Assembly (NCBI RefSeq): GCF_014654895.1 | Contig: NZ_BNBE01000001.1 | Span: 2,108,001-2,172,000, forward strand | From: Streptomyces filamentosus | Lineage (GTDB): Bacteria > Actinomycetota > Actinomycetes > Streptomycetales > Streptomycetaceae | Direction: 5' to 3' | Length of the DNA: 64,000 nt | Shown here: in pieces, positions 40,515-48,976 of the stretch | Position numbering within the stretch: the first letter of the stretch is position 1 | Layout of the letters: every line of letters begins with the position of its first letter | Notes under the pieces: generated by a model | Databases searched by the model: none | The model's input: the letters and a program-made list of their open reading frames with translations, nothing else | What the model was told of the DNA's origin: nothing | Translations under genes and position numbers: made by a program

Positions 40515-41204
40515 TCAGCGCTTCGCGACGAAGACGTGCGCCGCGACCTCCGCGTCCAGCTCCGCCGCCTCGCCGCTGCTGCCGACGAGCACGCCGCCCG
40601 CCGACTCCGACACCGAGACGACCGAGCCGGGCTGCACGCCCGCGCGGCGCAGCGTGTACATGAGCTGGGCGTCCGTCTGGATCGGCTCGCCGATGCGGCG
40701 GACGACCACCGTCTTGCCCTCGCTCGCGTCCAGGTCCGCCAGCGACACCATCGAATCGTCGAGGAAGGACTCGGCCTCGGCCTTCTCGCCCAGCTCCTCA
40801 AGGCCCGGGATCGGGTTGCCGTACGGCGACTCCGTGGGGTGGCGCAGCAGCTCCAGGACGCGGCGCTCCACGGCCTCGCTCATCACGTGCTCCCAGCGGC
40901 ACGCCTCCGCGTGGACCTGCTCCCACTCCAGGCCGATCACGTCGACGAGCAGGCACTCGGCGAGGCGGTGCTTGCGCATCACGCGGGTCGCGAGGCGGCG
41001 GCCCTCCTCGGTCAGCTCCAGGTGGCGGTCGCTCGCCACGGCGACCAGGCCGTCCCGCTCCATGCGGGCGACCGTCTGGCTCACCGTCGGGCCGCTCTGG
41101 TCGAGCCGCTCGGCGATGCGGGCGCGCATCGGGACCACGCCTTCCTCTTCCAGCTCCAGGATGGTGCGGAGATACATCTCCGTGGTGTCGATCAGTCCGG
41201 ACAT
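40515..41204 (-). CDS. DtxR-family metal-dependent regulator (DmdR/DesR-like)
   Basis: A 229-residue repressor with three domains: N-terminal winged helix (MSGLIDTTEMYLRTILELEEEG, DQSGPTVSQTVARMERDGLV), metal-binding/dimerisation (MRKHRLAECLLVDVIGLEWEQVHAEACRWEHVMSE with the site ligands His, Glu, Cys and His), and a C-terminal SH3-like domain (IQTDAQLMYTLRRAGVQPGSVVSV). With Fe(II) it represses iron uptake and siderophore genes. Streptomyces carry two; this looks like the DmdR2/DesR type, not certain. ATG at 41204 has GAGGGG 6 bases upstream. A strong terminator follows. Confidence 0.93.
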   Translation of the reverse strand: MSGLIDTTEMYLRTILELEEEGVVPMRARIAERLDQSGPTVSQTVARMERDGLVAVASDRHLELTEEGRRLATRVMRKHRLAECLLVDVIGLEWEQVHAEACRWEHVMSEAVERRVLELLRHPTESPYGNPIPGLEELGEKAEAESFLDDSMVSLADLDASEGKTVVVRRIGEPIQTDAQLMYTLRRAGVQPGSVVSVSESAGGVLVGSSGEAAELDAEVAAHVFVAKR

Positions 41205-41390
41205 CCGTGCCCCTCGATGAAAGTCGTGCGCTGGCCCTGCACCAATTCTTGCGCATCGGGCCGACAAGCGGGCTTTCCCCGCCCCAGAGCGGGAGAAGTG
41301 AGGACACGGAGGCGGCGGGGGCAGTATTGACAGAGCAATGGTCCAGACCGCACCGTGATCGGCGACCTCGACGAGAAGGAGCTTCCTCAC

Positions 41391-42203
41391 ATGGGCGAGA
41401 ACGCGGGCGAGAACACGGCCGGGAACGCCGGGAACACCGCCGCGAGCGCGGCGGAGAGCAAGCTGGCGGGACAGTTCTTCGACGCGGCGATCGGCCTGCT
41501 CCAGCAGGTCCGCGACGAGGACGCCGCCGAGATCGCCGCCGCGGGGACCGCCGTCGCGGAGGCCGTCGCGAACGGCAACCGGATCTTCACCTTCGGTGCC
41601 GGACACTCCTCGCTGCCCGCCCAGGACGTCGTCTACCGGGCCGGCGGCCTCGCCCTGATGAACCTGCTCGTCGTCCCCGGGGTCGTCGGCGTCGACGTCA
41701 TGCCGGCGACGCTCGGCTCCGCCCTGGAGCGCGTCGACGGGCTCGCCGGGGCCGTCCTCGACTCCTCCCCCGCCGCCGCCGGGGACGTCCTCTTCGTCAT
41801 CTCCCTCTCCGGCCGCAACGCCCTGCCGGTGGAGATGGCGATGAACGCCCGCGCGCTCGGCCTCACCGTCATCGGCGTCACCTCCGTGGCGTACGGGACG
41901 GAGACGAAGTCGCGGCACGTCTCGGGGACGTACCTGAAGGACCACTGCGACATCGTCCTCGACTCGAAGATCGCGGTCGGCGACGCGGAGCTCACCCACG
42001 AGGGCATCGAGGCGCCCTTCGCCCCCGCCTCCACCGTCGTCACCAGCGCCCTCATGCAGGCCACCATGGCCGCCGCCGCCGAGGAGCTGGTCCGGCGCGG
42101 GATCGAGCCGCCGCTGCTGCGCTCGGGGAACGTCGACGGCGGGCACGAGTGGAACGGCCGCGTGATGACCGAGTACGCGGACCGGATCTTCTACAAGCAC
42201 TGA
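41391..42203 (+). CDS. SIS-domain sugar-phosphate binding protein
   Basis: A 270-residue protein with a SIS fold: ANGNRIFTFGAGHSSLPAQDVVYRAGGLALMN, then LFVISLSGRNALPVEMAMNARALGLTVIGVTSV, and a C-terminal segment with GNVDGGHEWNGRVM. It resembles the phosphoheptose/N-acetyl-sugar phosphate isomerase class that works with amino-sugars. The ATG at 41391 has AAGGAG 9 bases upstream; the N-terminus is a repetitive GENAGEN/GNAGN stretch. It is divergent from the DtxR-family gene, with a TTGACA-like -35 at 41327 and a weak -10. Confidence 0.88.
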   Translation: MGENAGENTAGNAGNTAASAAESKLAGQFFDAAIGLLQQVRDEDAAEIAAAGTAVAEAVANGNRIFTFGAGHSSLPAQDVVYRAGGLALMNLLVVPGVVGVDVMPATLGSALERVDGLAGAVLDSSPAAAGDVLFVISLSGRNALPVEMAMNARALGLTVIGVTSVAYGTETKSRHVSGTYLKDHCDIVLDSKIAVGDAELTHEGIEAPFAPASTVVTSALMQATMAAAAEELVRRGIEPPLLRSGNVDGGHEWNGRVMTEYADRIFYKH

Positions 42204-42336
42204 CCCGCGCGGAGCACCGGCCCGCCCGGAGCACCGGCCCACGCGCGGGGGCCTGAAGAACGGGCCCCACGCGCGCGTGGAGGCCGGGCGCCGCTTTCCG
42301 GCCCTCACGCGCGTGGAGCGGGCCTTCCCCGGTCGC
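42204..42336. terminator. Convergent intergenic hairpins with repeated CACGCGCG motif
   Basis: CCACGCGCGCGTGG (42267-42280) is a perfect palindrome; a second CACGCGCGTGGAG lies at 42306-42318. GGAGCACCGGCCC occurs twice just before. The SIS and PAS genes converge here, so this is a probable two-way terminator. Confidence 0.5.
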
Positions 42337-43665
42337 TCACGGGAGCGGCGGTACGTCCAGTGCCGCCGCCACGCGGGACGCGACCGTCTCCGCGTAGACG
42401 GCGTCCTGGCGGTCGAAGCCGCCGCGGGCCGCCGTCCGCAGGAAGGTGAGGACGCCGACCGTACGGCCCCGGGACCGCAGGGCCGTGCACAGGGCGTGCG
42501 CCGTGTCCACGGGCCAGTGCCGGGCCCCCGCCCACTCCGCCGCGTCCCGGCCCGCGCTCACCCGCACCGAGGCCGCCCGGTCCCACGCCTGGAGCGCCGG
42601 GTGCTCGGAGCCGTACCGCTGCGGGAAACCGCCGCCGAGGCCGCCGCCGTCCGGGGCGCCCGCCGGGGACGCGACCGCGCGGGACAGCCGCCGGTCGCCC
42701 GCCACCCGGTCCACCAGGCCGTGGTCCGCGAACCCGGCCAGCGCGAAGTCGAGCAGCACCGCCACCGCCTCCGCCGGATCCGCGTACTCCGCCGCCGCCA
42801 GGCCCGCCCGGTGCAGCTGGCTCCAGCGGAACCGGGTCCGGTCCGCCTCCCGCGCCGCCAGCCGCTCCGCCGTCACGTCCTGGAAGAGCCAGGCCACGCC
42901 CAGCGGCACCGGCTCCTCCGTCATCGGCGAGGCCAGCCGGACGAAACCGCTGCGCCAGCACCGGCGCCGCTCCCCCGCGCCCGGGGCGCCAGGAGGCGGC
43001 GGCAGCGTCACCCACAGGTCCGCCGGCTCCGGCGGGGCGCCCTCCGCGAGCACGTGCTGGAGCGCGCCCTCCAGCTCGTCCACGCCCCCGGCGACCACCT
43101 CGCCCAGCGGGCGGCCCAGCGGCGTCGTGCGGCCCGTGCCGATGGCCCTGGCGGCGTAGCCGTTGACCACCGCGGGGCGCAGGTCCGCGTCGATCAGGAC
43201 GACGCCCCACGGGGCCTCGTCGAACAGGGCCTCGCTCAGGGCGATCGACCGCTCCAGGTCGATCTGCGCGTGCACCTCGCTGAAGGCGCAGTACACCCCG
43301 GCCGGGCGGCCGTCCGCGCCCCGCACCCCCGCCGACTGGCTGCGCACCAGGACCCGGCCGCCGTCCTTGCGGAGCAGCGCCAGCTCGTGCACCTGCCGTC
43401 CCGGCGTCCGCATCGCCGCCATGACACGGGCGAGGATCCCCTCCGCGTCGGCGCTCCGCGCCGCCCACCCGTCGAACCCCCGCCGCCCCACGGCCTCCGC
43501 CGCCGGCCAGCCGAGGATCCGCTCGGCCTCCCGGTTCCAGTGCGTGACCGTCCCGTCCGCGTCCAGCGCGCACAGCGCCGCGTCCATCCCGTCGAGCAGC
43601 GCGGCCAGCAGATCACCCCCCGGCACGGAAGCGGTGTCGCGCGCGGACCCCGTGAAGGCACTCAC
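42337..43665 (-). CDS. PAS/GAF sensor protein
   Basis: A 442-residue cytoplasmic protein with two PAS domains (residues ~15-135: LLDGMDAALCALDADGTVTHWNREAERILGWPAAEAVGRRG; ~140-265: LFDEAPWGVVLIDADLRPAVVNGYAARAIG) and a C-terminal GAF-type domain (~280-440: LLDFALAGFADHGLVDR, ALCTALRSRGRTVGVLTFLRTAARGGFDRQDAVYAE). No output domain such as PP2C or kinase follows, unlike many longer Streptomyces relatives, so it may signal through a partner or be a shortened form. It starts with GTG at 43665, with GGGGGGAG 6 bases upstream. Confidence 0.87.
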   Translation of the reverse strand: MSAFTGSARDTASVPGGDLLAALLDGMDAALCALDADGTVTHWNREAERILGWPAAEAVGRRGFDGWAARSADAEGILARVMAAMRTPGRQVHELALLRKDGGRVLVRSQSAGVRGADGRPAGVYCAFSEVHAQIDLERSIALSEALFDEAPWGVVLIDADLRPAVVNGYAARAIGTGRTTPLGRPLGEVVAGGVDELEGALQHVLAEGAPPEPADLWVTLPPPPGAPGAGERRRCWRSGFVRLASPMTEEPVPLGVAWLFQDVTAERLAAREADRTRFRWSQLHRAGLAAAEYADPAEAVAVLLDFALAGFADHGLVDRVAGDRRLSRAVASPAGAPDGGGLGGGFPQRYGSEHPALQAWDRAASVRVSAGRDAAEWAGARHWPVDTAHALCTALRSRGRTVGVLTFLRTAARGGFDRQDAVYAETVASRVAAALDVPPLP

Positions 43666-43794
43666 CTGGCACTCCCCCCGGTAACCCCCCTGTTGCAGGC
43701 CATTCAACTGGAACGTGACCCAGAACACACCACGTTCGGCGAAACGTTTTCAGGAAGGCCGGAGGACACCGGCTCCGGCCACGACGATGACGGA

Positions 43795-44127
43795 ATGACG
43801 ACCGCCCCCGCCGCCTTACGAGGTCTGGCCGCGAACCCGTCCCTCCCCTCCGACCTGCTGCCCGCACTCCTGGCCCGGACCCGGCGGGCCGCCCGCCACC
43901 CCGGCCTCCCCCGCCCGCTGATGGAGTCGGTCCTCCACGAGGCGGACGGGCGCACGGGCATCGAACTGGCCCGGAACCCCGCCCTCCACGACGATTTCCG
44001 GCCACGGCTCGCCACCCACCCCGACCCGTGGGTCCGCGCCGCGCCGGTCGACTTCTCCGGTCGGGACAATCGGGCCGGGGGACCCGTCAGGCCGGGGAGA
44101 CGAAGCCCGATTCGTAGGCGGCGATGA
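43795..44127 (+). pseudogene. Remnant of a leucine-rich-repeat-variant (LRV) protein
   Basis: The first ~80 residues read as LRV repeats (LRGLAANPSLPSDLLPALLARTRRAARH.. TGIELARNPALHDDFRPRLATHPDPWVRAA), a family normally several hundred residues long. The open frame then becomes R/P-rich and ends inside the 3' end of the convergent response regulator gene, so the body of the gene is missing. It may be a real short protein but looks like a 5' fragment left by a deletion. GAACGTG and CACGTTC (43711-43737) lie upstream, facing the divergent PAS gene. Confidence 0.5.
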
Positions 44128-44749
44128 CGGCTTGGGTGCGGTCCCGGGCGCCGAGTTTGGCGAGGATGGCGCTGACGTGGGACTTCACGGTCTCCGTGCC
44201 GACGATGAGGCGGGAGGCGATCTCGGCGTTGGAGAGGCCGCGGGCCATCAGGCGGAGGACGTCCTCCTCGCGGTCGGTGAGGGCGGCGCGGGTGAGGGCC
44301 TCGCGGGCCTCGTTGGCGGGGCGGTCCTGGCCGTAGGCGGCGGCGAGGTCGCGTACGGCGGCGGGGAAGAGGAGCGAGTCGCCCTCGGCGACGAGGCGGA
44401 CGGCGTGGACGATCTCGGCGGGGCGGGCGCGCTTGAGGAGGAAGCCGTCGGCGCCGGCGCGGAGGGCGCCGTAGACGTACTCGTCGTTCTCGAAGGTGGT
44501 GACGACGAGGATCTTGGGCGGGGAGTCGACCGTGCGGAGGACCGCCGACGTCGCCTCGATGCCGTCCATGAGGGGCATGCGGACGTCCATGGCCACCACG
44601 TCGGGGCGGAGGCTGCGGACGAGGGGGACGACGGCCGCGCCGTCCGCGGCCTCGCCGACCACCTCGATGTCCGGCTGGGCCTCCAGGACGGCGCGCAGAC
44701 CGGCCCGGACGAGGGGTTCGTCGTCCACGAGAAGGATCTTGATCGGCAT
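44087..44749 (-). CDS. NarL/FixJ-type response regulator
   Basis: A 220-residue regulator: receiver domain MPIKILLVDDEPLVRAGLRAVLEAQ with the phospho-acceptor in VVAMDVRMPLMDGIE (about residue 54), conserved T (VVTTFEN) and K (FLLKRARP), and a C-terminal LuxR HTH (LTDREEDVLRLMARGLSNAEIASRLIVGTETVKSHVSAILAKLG). It follows the histidine kinase with 13 bases between, in one operon. Its 3' end overlaps the LRV remnant. The adjacent divergent ABC exporter is the likely target. Confidence 0.95.
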   Translation of the reverse strand: MPIKILLVDDEPLVRAGLRAVLEAQPDIEVVGEAADGAAVVPLVRSLRPDVVAMDVRMPLMDGIEATSAVLRTVDSPPKILVVTTFENDEYVYGALRAGADGFLLKRARPAEIVHAVRLVAEGDSLLFPAAVRDLAAAYGQDRPANEAREALTRAALTDREEDVLRLMARGLSNAEIASRLIVGTETVKSHVSAILAKLGARDRTQAVIAAYESGFVSPA

Positions 44750-44762
44750 CGGGTCAGCGTAG

Positions 44763-45986
44763 TCAGCGCAGGGGGAGGGTCACGTCCACCCTCCACGCGC
44801 CGTCCTTCACGCCCGATCTGGCCTCGCCGCCGAGCAGGGCGGCGCGCTCGCGGATGCCGCGCAGGCCGCTGCCCGAGCCGGGGACGGCGGGCGGACGGCC
44901 CTCGGGCAGCGGGTTGACGACCAGGAGGCGGAGGCGGGAGCGGGCCGCCGTCACCCGGACGGTGACGGGGACCTGGCCCGCGTGCCGCAGCGCGTTCGTC
45001 AGGGCCTCCTGGAGCATGCGGTACGCCTCCCGGGAGACGGGGCCCGGCAGGTCCTCCACGGGGCCGGTGACCTCGGCCTCCACCTGCGCGCCGGAGGAGC
45101 GGGCGGAGTCGAGGAGGCGGGCCGCCTCGTCGAGGCCGGGGCTCGCGCCGCGCGGGCGGCCGGTCTCGCGGAGCAGCAGCAGGACCCGCTCCAGGTCCTC
45201 CAGGGCCGCCCGGCCGGTCTCCTCGATGACCGAGAGCGCCCGGTCGGTGAACTCGGGGTCCTTCGCCGCCCGCGCGGCGCCCGCCTGCACCACGGCCAGG
45301 GTGAGGGCGTGGCCCAGGGAGTCGTGGAGCTCGCGGGCGATCCTGTTCCGTTCGAGGAGGCGCTCCGTCTTCTCCTCCAGGGCCGTCATGCGCTCCTTCA
45401 CCGAGGGCCCGAGGAGCCGGCGGGCGACCTTCTCGTCCAGCCGGCCGCCCGCGACGACCAGGGCGAGGAGGACGAGGAGCGGCAGCGGGGCCAGGAACGC
45501 CGTGCCCGGCCCCGCGGGCGGGGTCAGGGACCCCACCACGGGCTCCTCCACGGCCGTGTCGACGAGCACCAGCGCGCACTGGAGCAGCCAGATCGACACG
45601 ATCCAGGCGACGAGGCCCGCCTCCATCCGGAAGACCAGCCACAGGGCCGTCCTGCCCCGGTCCGCCCAGGAGGCGGACGGGGCCGCCGAGACGCCGGTGA
45701 CCGCGTCGACCAGGACCTTCCCGCCGCGCGCGCGGGCGTGCTTGCCGGGGAAGAGCATCAGGCGCGCCTGGAGGCCCTCGGCGCGGCGGGCCGAGGGGAC
45801 CAGGGCGAGCGCCGCGACGACCGGGACGGGCAGCGCGGCCGCGATCAGCCAGTCGCCGAGCGTCGGCGAGGACAGTCCCGGATAGATCAGTCCGGCGGCG
45901 AGCGGCACGATCGCGCCGATCACCAGGTGCAGCCAGCGGGTGTACGTGACCGCCCTGACGAGGGGACGCAGGGAGCGCAGGAGCAT
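44763..45986 (-). CDS. Sensor histidine kinase (HisKA_3 type)
   Basis: A 407-residue kinase with about four hydrophobic segments in its first ~200 residues, then the HisKA_3 H-box (RNRIARELHDSLGHALTLAVVQAGAARAA), and a short HATPase domain (MLQEALTNALRHAGQVPVTVRV, GSGLRGIRERAALLGGEARSG). The extracytoplasmic parts are very short, so it probably senses a signal in the membrane, as BceS/LiaS-like kinases do with an ABC exporter partner. Its divergent neighbour is an ABC exporter, which fits that scheme. Confidence 0.92.
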   Translation of the reverse strand: MLLRSLRPLVRAVTYTRWLHLVIGAIVPLAAGLIYPGLSSPTLGDWLIAAALPVPVVAALALVPSARRAEGLQARLMLFPGKHARARGGKVLVDAVTGVSAAPSASWADRGRTALWLVFRMEAGLVAWIVSIWLLQCALVLVDTAVEEPVVGSLTPPAGPGTAFLAPLPLLVLLALVVAGGRLDEKVARRLLGPSVKERMTALEEKTERLLERNRIARELHDSLGHALTLAVVQAGAARAAKDPEFTDRALSVIEETGRAALEDLERVLLLLRETGRPRGASPGLDEAARLLDSARSSGAQVEAEVTGPVEDLPGPVSREAYRMLQEALTNALRHAGQVPVTVRVTAARSRLRLLVVNPLPEGRPPAVPGSGSGLRGIRERAALLGGEARSGVKDGAWRVDVTLPLR

Positions 45987-46092
45987 CCCGTCATCCTCGC
46001 AGCGGGCGTCCTCGGGCGGCTCCCCCGCACGGGGGAGACGGTCCCCTCCCGCAGGGGATGGCCCGGGGCCGTCCGGCGGCCAGGCTTGAGCC

Positions 46093-47034
46093 ATGACCAG
46101 CATCGACGTCAAGAACCTCACCAAGGAGTACGGCGGCAGGCGCCCGGCCCGGGCCGTGGACGAGCTGTCGTTCCGCGTCGAGCCGGGCCGCGTCACCGGC
46201 TTCCTCGGCCCCAACGGGGCGGGCAAGTCGACCACCATGCGGCTCGTCCTCGACCTCGACCGGCCGACGTCGGGCACCGCCACCGTCGGCGGCCGCCCGT
46301 ACGTGACGCTGGACGATCCGCTGCGCACGGTCGGCGCCCTCCTCGACGCCCAGGCCGCGCACCCCTCGCGCACCGGCCGCGACCACCTCCGCGTCCTCGC
46401 GGCGAGCAACGGGCTGCCGGAGCGCCGGGTGGGCGAGGTGCTGGCGGAGACGGGCCTGGAGCCGGCCGCCCGCCGCCGGATCAAGGGCTATTCGCTGGGC
46501 ATGCGGCAGCGGCTGGGCATCGCCGCGGCGCTCCTGGGCGACCCGGAGGTGCTGATGCTGGACGAGCCGGCGAACGGCCTGGACCCGGAGGGCATCGTCT
46601 GGATCCGGGGGCTGCTGCGCCGGCTGGCCGCCGAGGGGCGGACGGTCCTGGTCTCCAGCCACCTCATGAACGAGACGGCGACCTTCGCCGACCACCTGGT
46701 GGTCCTGGGCCGGGGCCGGCTCCTCGCGGACGTGCCGACGCGGGACTTCATCGAGGCCCACAGCAAGGCGCGGGTGCGGGTGCGCACCGGCGACCCGGTG
46801 CGGCTGCGGGCCACGCTCCTGGCGAAGGGGTGGTCGGTCGGCGACGCCGCGGACGCGGACGGCCGGTGGGTGGTGGAGGGCGCCCGTGCCGAGGAGATCG
46901 GCGCGGTCACCGCCCGCGAGGGCATCCCCGTCTTCGAGCTCGTCGACGAGCGCGCCTCGCTGGAGCAGGCGTATCTGGCCCTCACCGCGGAGGCCGCCGA
47001 GTTCACCGCCGCCGCTTCCCCCCTGGAGGTCTGA
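46093..47034 (+). CDS. ABC transporter ATP-binding protein
   Basis: A 313-residue ATPase of the multidrug exporter type: Walker A GPNGAGKST (near residue 41), signature YSLGMRQRLG (near 137), Walker B VLMLDEPANGLDPEG, and switch H in VLVSSHLMNE. The C-terminal ~90 residues form the extra domain of drug/antibiotic-type ABC-2 exporters. A GGAGG lies in its 3' end for the permease start 3 bases after the stop. Divergent from the histidine kinase/regulator pair, with which it likely forms a signalling-and-detoxification module. Confidence 0.93.
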   Translation: MTSIDVKNLTKEYGGRRPARAVDELSFRVEPGRVTGFLGPNGAGKSTTMRLVLDLDRPTSGTATVGGRPYVTLDDPLRTVGALLDAQAAHPSRTGRDHLRVLAASNGLPERRVGEVLAETGLEPAARRRIKGYSLGMRQRLGIAAALLGDPEVLMLDEPANGLDPEGIVWIRGLLRRLAAEGRTVLVSSHLMNETATFADHLVVLGRGRLLADVPTRDFIEAHSKARVRVRTGDPVRLRATLLAKGWSVGDAADADGRWVVEGARAEEIGAVTAREGIPVFELVDERASLEQAYLALTAEAAEFTAAASPLEV

Positions 47035-47036
47035 CC

Positions 47037-47774
47037 GTGTCCACCACCGCCGTGCTCCGCTCCGAGTGGATCAAGATCCGGTCGATCCGGTCGGGCTTCG
47101 GCTCGCTGCTCGCCGTCCTCGTGGCCTCCGTGGCCGTCGCCCTGGCGGTCTTCCCCTCCATCGGGCAGCCGGAGGCGGCGACCGGCGAGATCGACCGCCT
47201 CTTCTGGCTCTACTACCCGATGAACTTCGTGCAGATCGCGGCGATCTCCTTCGGCGCCACCGCGGCCTCCTCCGAGTTCCTGAACGGCGCCCTGCGGAAC
47301 TCCCTGGCGGCCGTGCCGAGACGGAACCTGCTCTTCGGGGCGAAGACGGCGGTCGTGGGGGCGGCGGCGCTCGCGGTGGGCGTGGTGGCGGGGTTCGTCA
47401 TGTTCTTCACGGCGAACGCCTTCCTGGGGCCGTACGCCGTCGGGATCGGCGAGCCGGGCGCGCTGCGGTCCTGCTTCGGGGCCGGGCTCTACCTCGCGCT
47501 GATCACGCTGTTCTCGATGGGGCTGACCTTCCTGCTGCGCAGCGCGGTGGCGGTGCTGAGCATCCTGATCCCGTTCATCCTCATCGTGTCCTTCGTCATC
47601 GGCGGGGTCAGCGAGGGTGCCGCGACCTGGCTCCCGGACCGGGCCGGCCAGCAGATCCTCTTCCAGGAGCCGCTGGGGACCCTGGGCGCCTGGACGGGCA
47701 TCGGGGTGACCGCGCTGTGGGCGGCGGCGGCGCTGCTCGCCGGGTGGTGGTCGCTGCGGCGGCGGGACGCCTGA
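47037..47774 (+). CDS. ABC-2 type transporter permease
   Basis: A 245-residue membrane protein with about six hydrophobic segments (SLLAVLVASVAVALAVF, FVQIAAISFGATAASSEFL, AALAVGVVAGFVMFF, LYLALITLFSMGLTFLL, SILIPFILIVSFVIGG, and a C-terminal one). It begins VSTTAVLRSEWIKIRSIRSG, the standard start of ABC-2 permeases of this group. The GTG start is 3 bases after the ATPase stop, with GGAGG (47025-47029) inside the ATPase gene. Probably exports a lipophilic antibiotic or lipid. Confidence 0.9.
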   Translation: MSTTAVLRSEWIKIRSIRSGFGSLLAVLVASVAVALAVFPSIGQPEAATGEIDRLFWLYYPMNFVQIAAISFGATAASSEFLNGALRNSLAAVPRRNLLFGAKTAVVGAAALAVGVVAGFVMFFTANAFLGPYAVGIGEPGALRSCFGAGLYLALITLFSMGLTFLLRSAVAVLSILIPFILIVSFVIGGVSEGAATWLPDRAGQQILFQEPLGTLGAWTGIGVTALWAAAALLAGWWSLRRRDA

Positions 47775-47793
47775 GGGGCGCCGATTAAATCGC

Positions 47794-47822
47794 TTGTGGC
47801 GCTCCCGGGAGGTTCGTAGGGT
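47794..47822 (+). promoter_or_regulatory. Candidate HrdB-type promoter for the structured RNA
   Basis: TTGTGG (47794-47799) and TAGGGT (47817-47822) are exactly 17 bases apart. This would start transcription near 47829, just before a perfect Shine-Dalgarno. Confidence 0.6.
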
Positions 47823-47828
47823 GGGGAT

Positions 47829-48030
47829 ACACGCGAAAGGAGGTGATCCGAAAAAATGATTTCTTTTCGGACTCGTGAGGTGACTGCGGGCTAAGGCCTG
47901 CCGTCGCACGATGTGCACCTCGGCAGGCCCTCTGCCGAAACCCGAGCAGTCACCCGACCCGTGGGCCGCCGGCAAGTCCGGCCGGCTCCCGTCCGAACCT
48001 AGGCGGACGGGACCAGAGGCCCACGGGTCG
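47829..48030 (+). ncRNA. Structured RNA with a full-length Shine-Dalgarno and three-way junction
   Basis: The region between the ABC permease and pdxH holds no long gene but four nested structures. (1) AAAGGAGGTGATCC (47836-47849), a full-length match to the 16S anti-SD, abuts hairpin 47848-47870 whose loop holds an ATG. (2) GGTGACTGC..GGG (47879-47890) pairs with CCC..GCAGTCACC (47941-47954), enclosing the 9-bp stem GGCCTGCCG/CGGCAGGCC (47895-47929). (3) GACCCGTGGGCC (47956-47967) pairs with GGCCCACGGGTC (48018-48029). (4) Within it are two more stems, GCCGGC (47968-47973 with 47981-47986) and CCCGTCCG/CGGACGGG (47988-48011), forming a three-way junction. No named family is recognised. Confidence 0.6.
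47856..47894 (+). CDS. 12-codon leader-type ORF (MISFRTREVTAG)
   Basis: The ATG at 47856 is 6 bases after a full-length Shine-Dalgarno and lies inside a hairpin (47848-47870). The stop TAA (47892-47894) ends 1 base before the GGCCTGCCG stem. The last codons form one arm of the long stem at 47879-47954, so ribosomes translating the ORF would open it. It may be a regulatory upstream ORF, a short functional peptide or a ribosome-trap; the strength of the site is far above what 12 codons need. Confidence 0.5.
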   Translation: MISFRTREVTAG

Positions 48031-48063
48031 TCTGCGTGTCGGGGCCCGGCGGCCGGCCGGGAG

Positions 48064-48789
48064 CTACGGCGCCAGCCGCTCCACCCGCCAGCCCGCGCCC
48101 GCGCCTCCACCGCCCCCACCGCCGGCTTCGCCCGCGCCTTCGCCGCCGCCCGCGTCTCCGTCCTCGCGGACGTACCGCAGCCGGTCGTGGAGGCGGTTCT
48201 CGTGGCCCTGCCAGAACTCGACCGTCTCGGGGACGACCCGGAAGCCGCCCCACTGCGGCGGCACCGGGACCTGCCCGGGGTCGGGGTGGCGGGCCGCCAG
48301 CTCCTCGTAGCGGGCCAGGAGCTCCTCGCGGGAGGCGATCACCGAGGACTGCTCGCTCGCCCAGGCGCCCAGCTGGGAGCCGTGGGGGCGGGTGCGGAAG
48401 TAGGCGGCGGTCTCCTCGCGGGAGGTGCGGGAGGCGCGGCCGGTGACGATGACCTGGCGGGCCAGCGGGTGCCAGGGGAAGAGCAGCGAGACGTACGGGT
48501 TCGCGGCCAGTTCGGTGCCCTTGCGGGAGCCGTAGTTGGTGAAGAAGACGAAACCGGCGCCGTCGTAGTGCTTGAGCAGGACCGTCCGGGACGAGGGGCG
48601 TCCGTCGGGGGTCGCGGTCGAGACGACCATCGCGTTCGGCTCGTGGATCGCCGGGCTGGCGGCGGTCTCCTTGAACCAGGACGCGAACTGCCGGATCGGA
48701 TCGGGTGCGAGGTCGGCCGCGGTCAGTTCCTCGGTGCGGTACTGCTCGCGCATGTCGGCGGGGTCCAGGGCTTCGGTCACGGGGGCCAT
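48064..48789 (-). CDS. pdxH: Pyridoxamine/pyridoxine 5'-phosphate oxidase
   Basis: A 241-residue FMN enzyme: [23 protein letters not shown] at the start, [39 protein letters not shown] with FMN/substrate contacts, and the C-terminal signature [17 protein letters not shown]. It oxidises PNP or PMP to the coenzyme PLP in the cytoplasm. A Gly/Glu-rich insert (near residues 210-230) separates the last helix segment from the C-terminus RVERLAP, an unusual low-complexity addition. It is divergent from citrate synthase. Confidence 0.95.
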   Translation of the reverse strand: MAPVTEALDPADMREQYRTEELTAADLAPDPIRQFASWFKETAASPAIHEPNAMVVSTATPDGRPSSRTVLLKHYDGAGFVFFTNYGSRKGTELAANPYVSLLFPWHPLARQVIVTGRASRTSREETAAYFRTRPHGSQLGAWASEQSSVIASREELLARYEELAARHPDPGQVPVPPQWGGFRVVPETVEFWQGHENRLHDRLRYVREDGDAGGGEGAGEAGGGGGGGAGAGWRVERLAP

Positions 48790-48976
48790 CCTGCCGCAGT
48801 GCCCCAGTGTGCCCGCGGCGGCGGGGCGCCAATCCTTCGTCGCCGGATCGGCGCAGTGTGCCGGATGTCACGCTTCCCCGCATCATCGGAACCGTACAGA
48901 CTCATCGGCTGGATGGCTGTTGAGTCTCTCCAGCCCGCCGTTCGGTTGATCGATCATCGATAGAAGGAGCCGCCTG

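Noticed and set aside
40515..41204. Iron box in front of the DtxR-family gene
   Set aside because: No TTAGGTTAGGCTAACCTAA-type site is seen between it and the SIS gene, so autoregulation by iron is not supported here.
38755..41220. An 821-codon + strand open frame over the hydrolase and DtxR genes
   Set aside because: Antisense shadow of real genes; only its middle part over the gap has even weak coding character.
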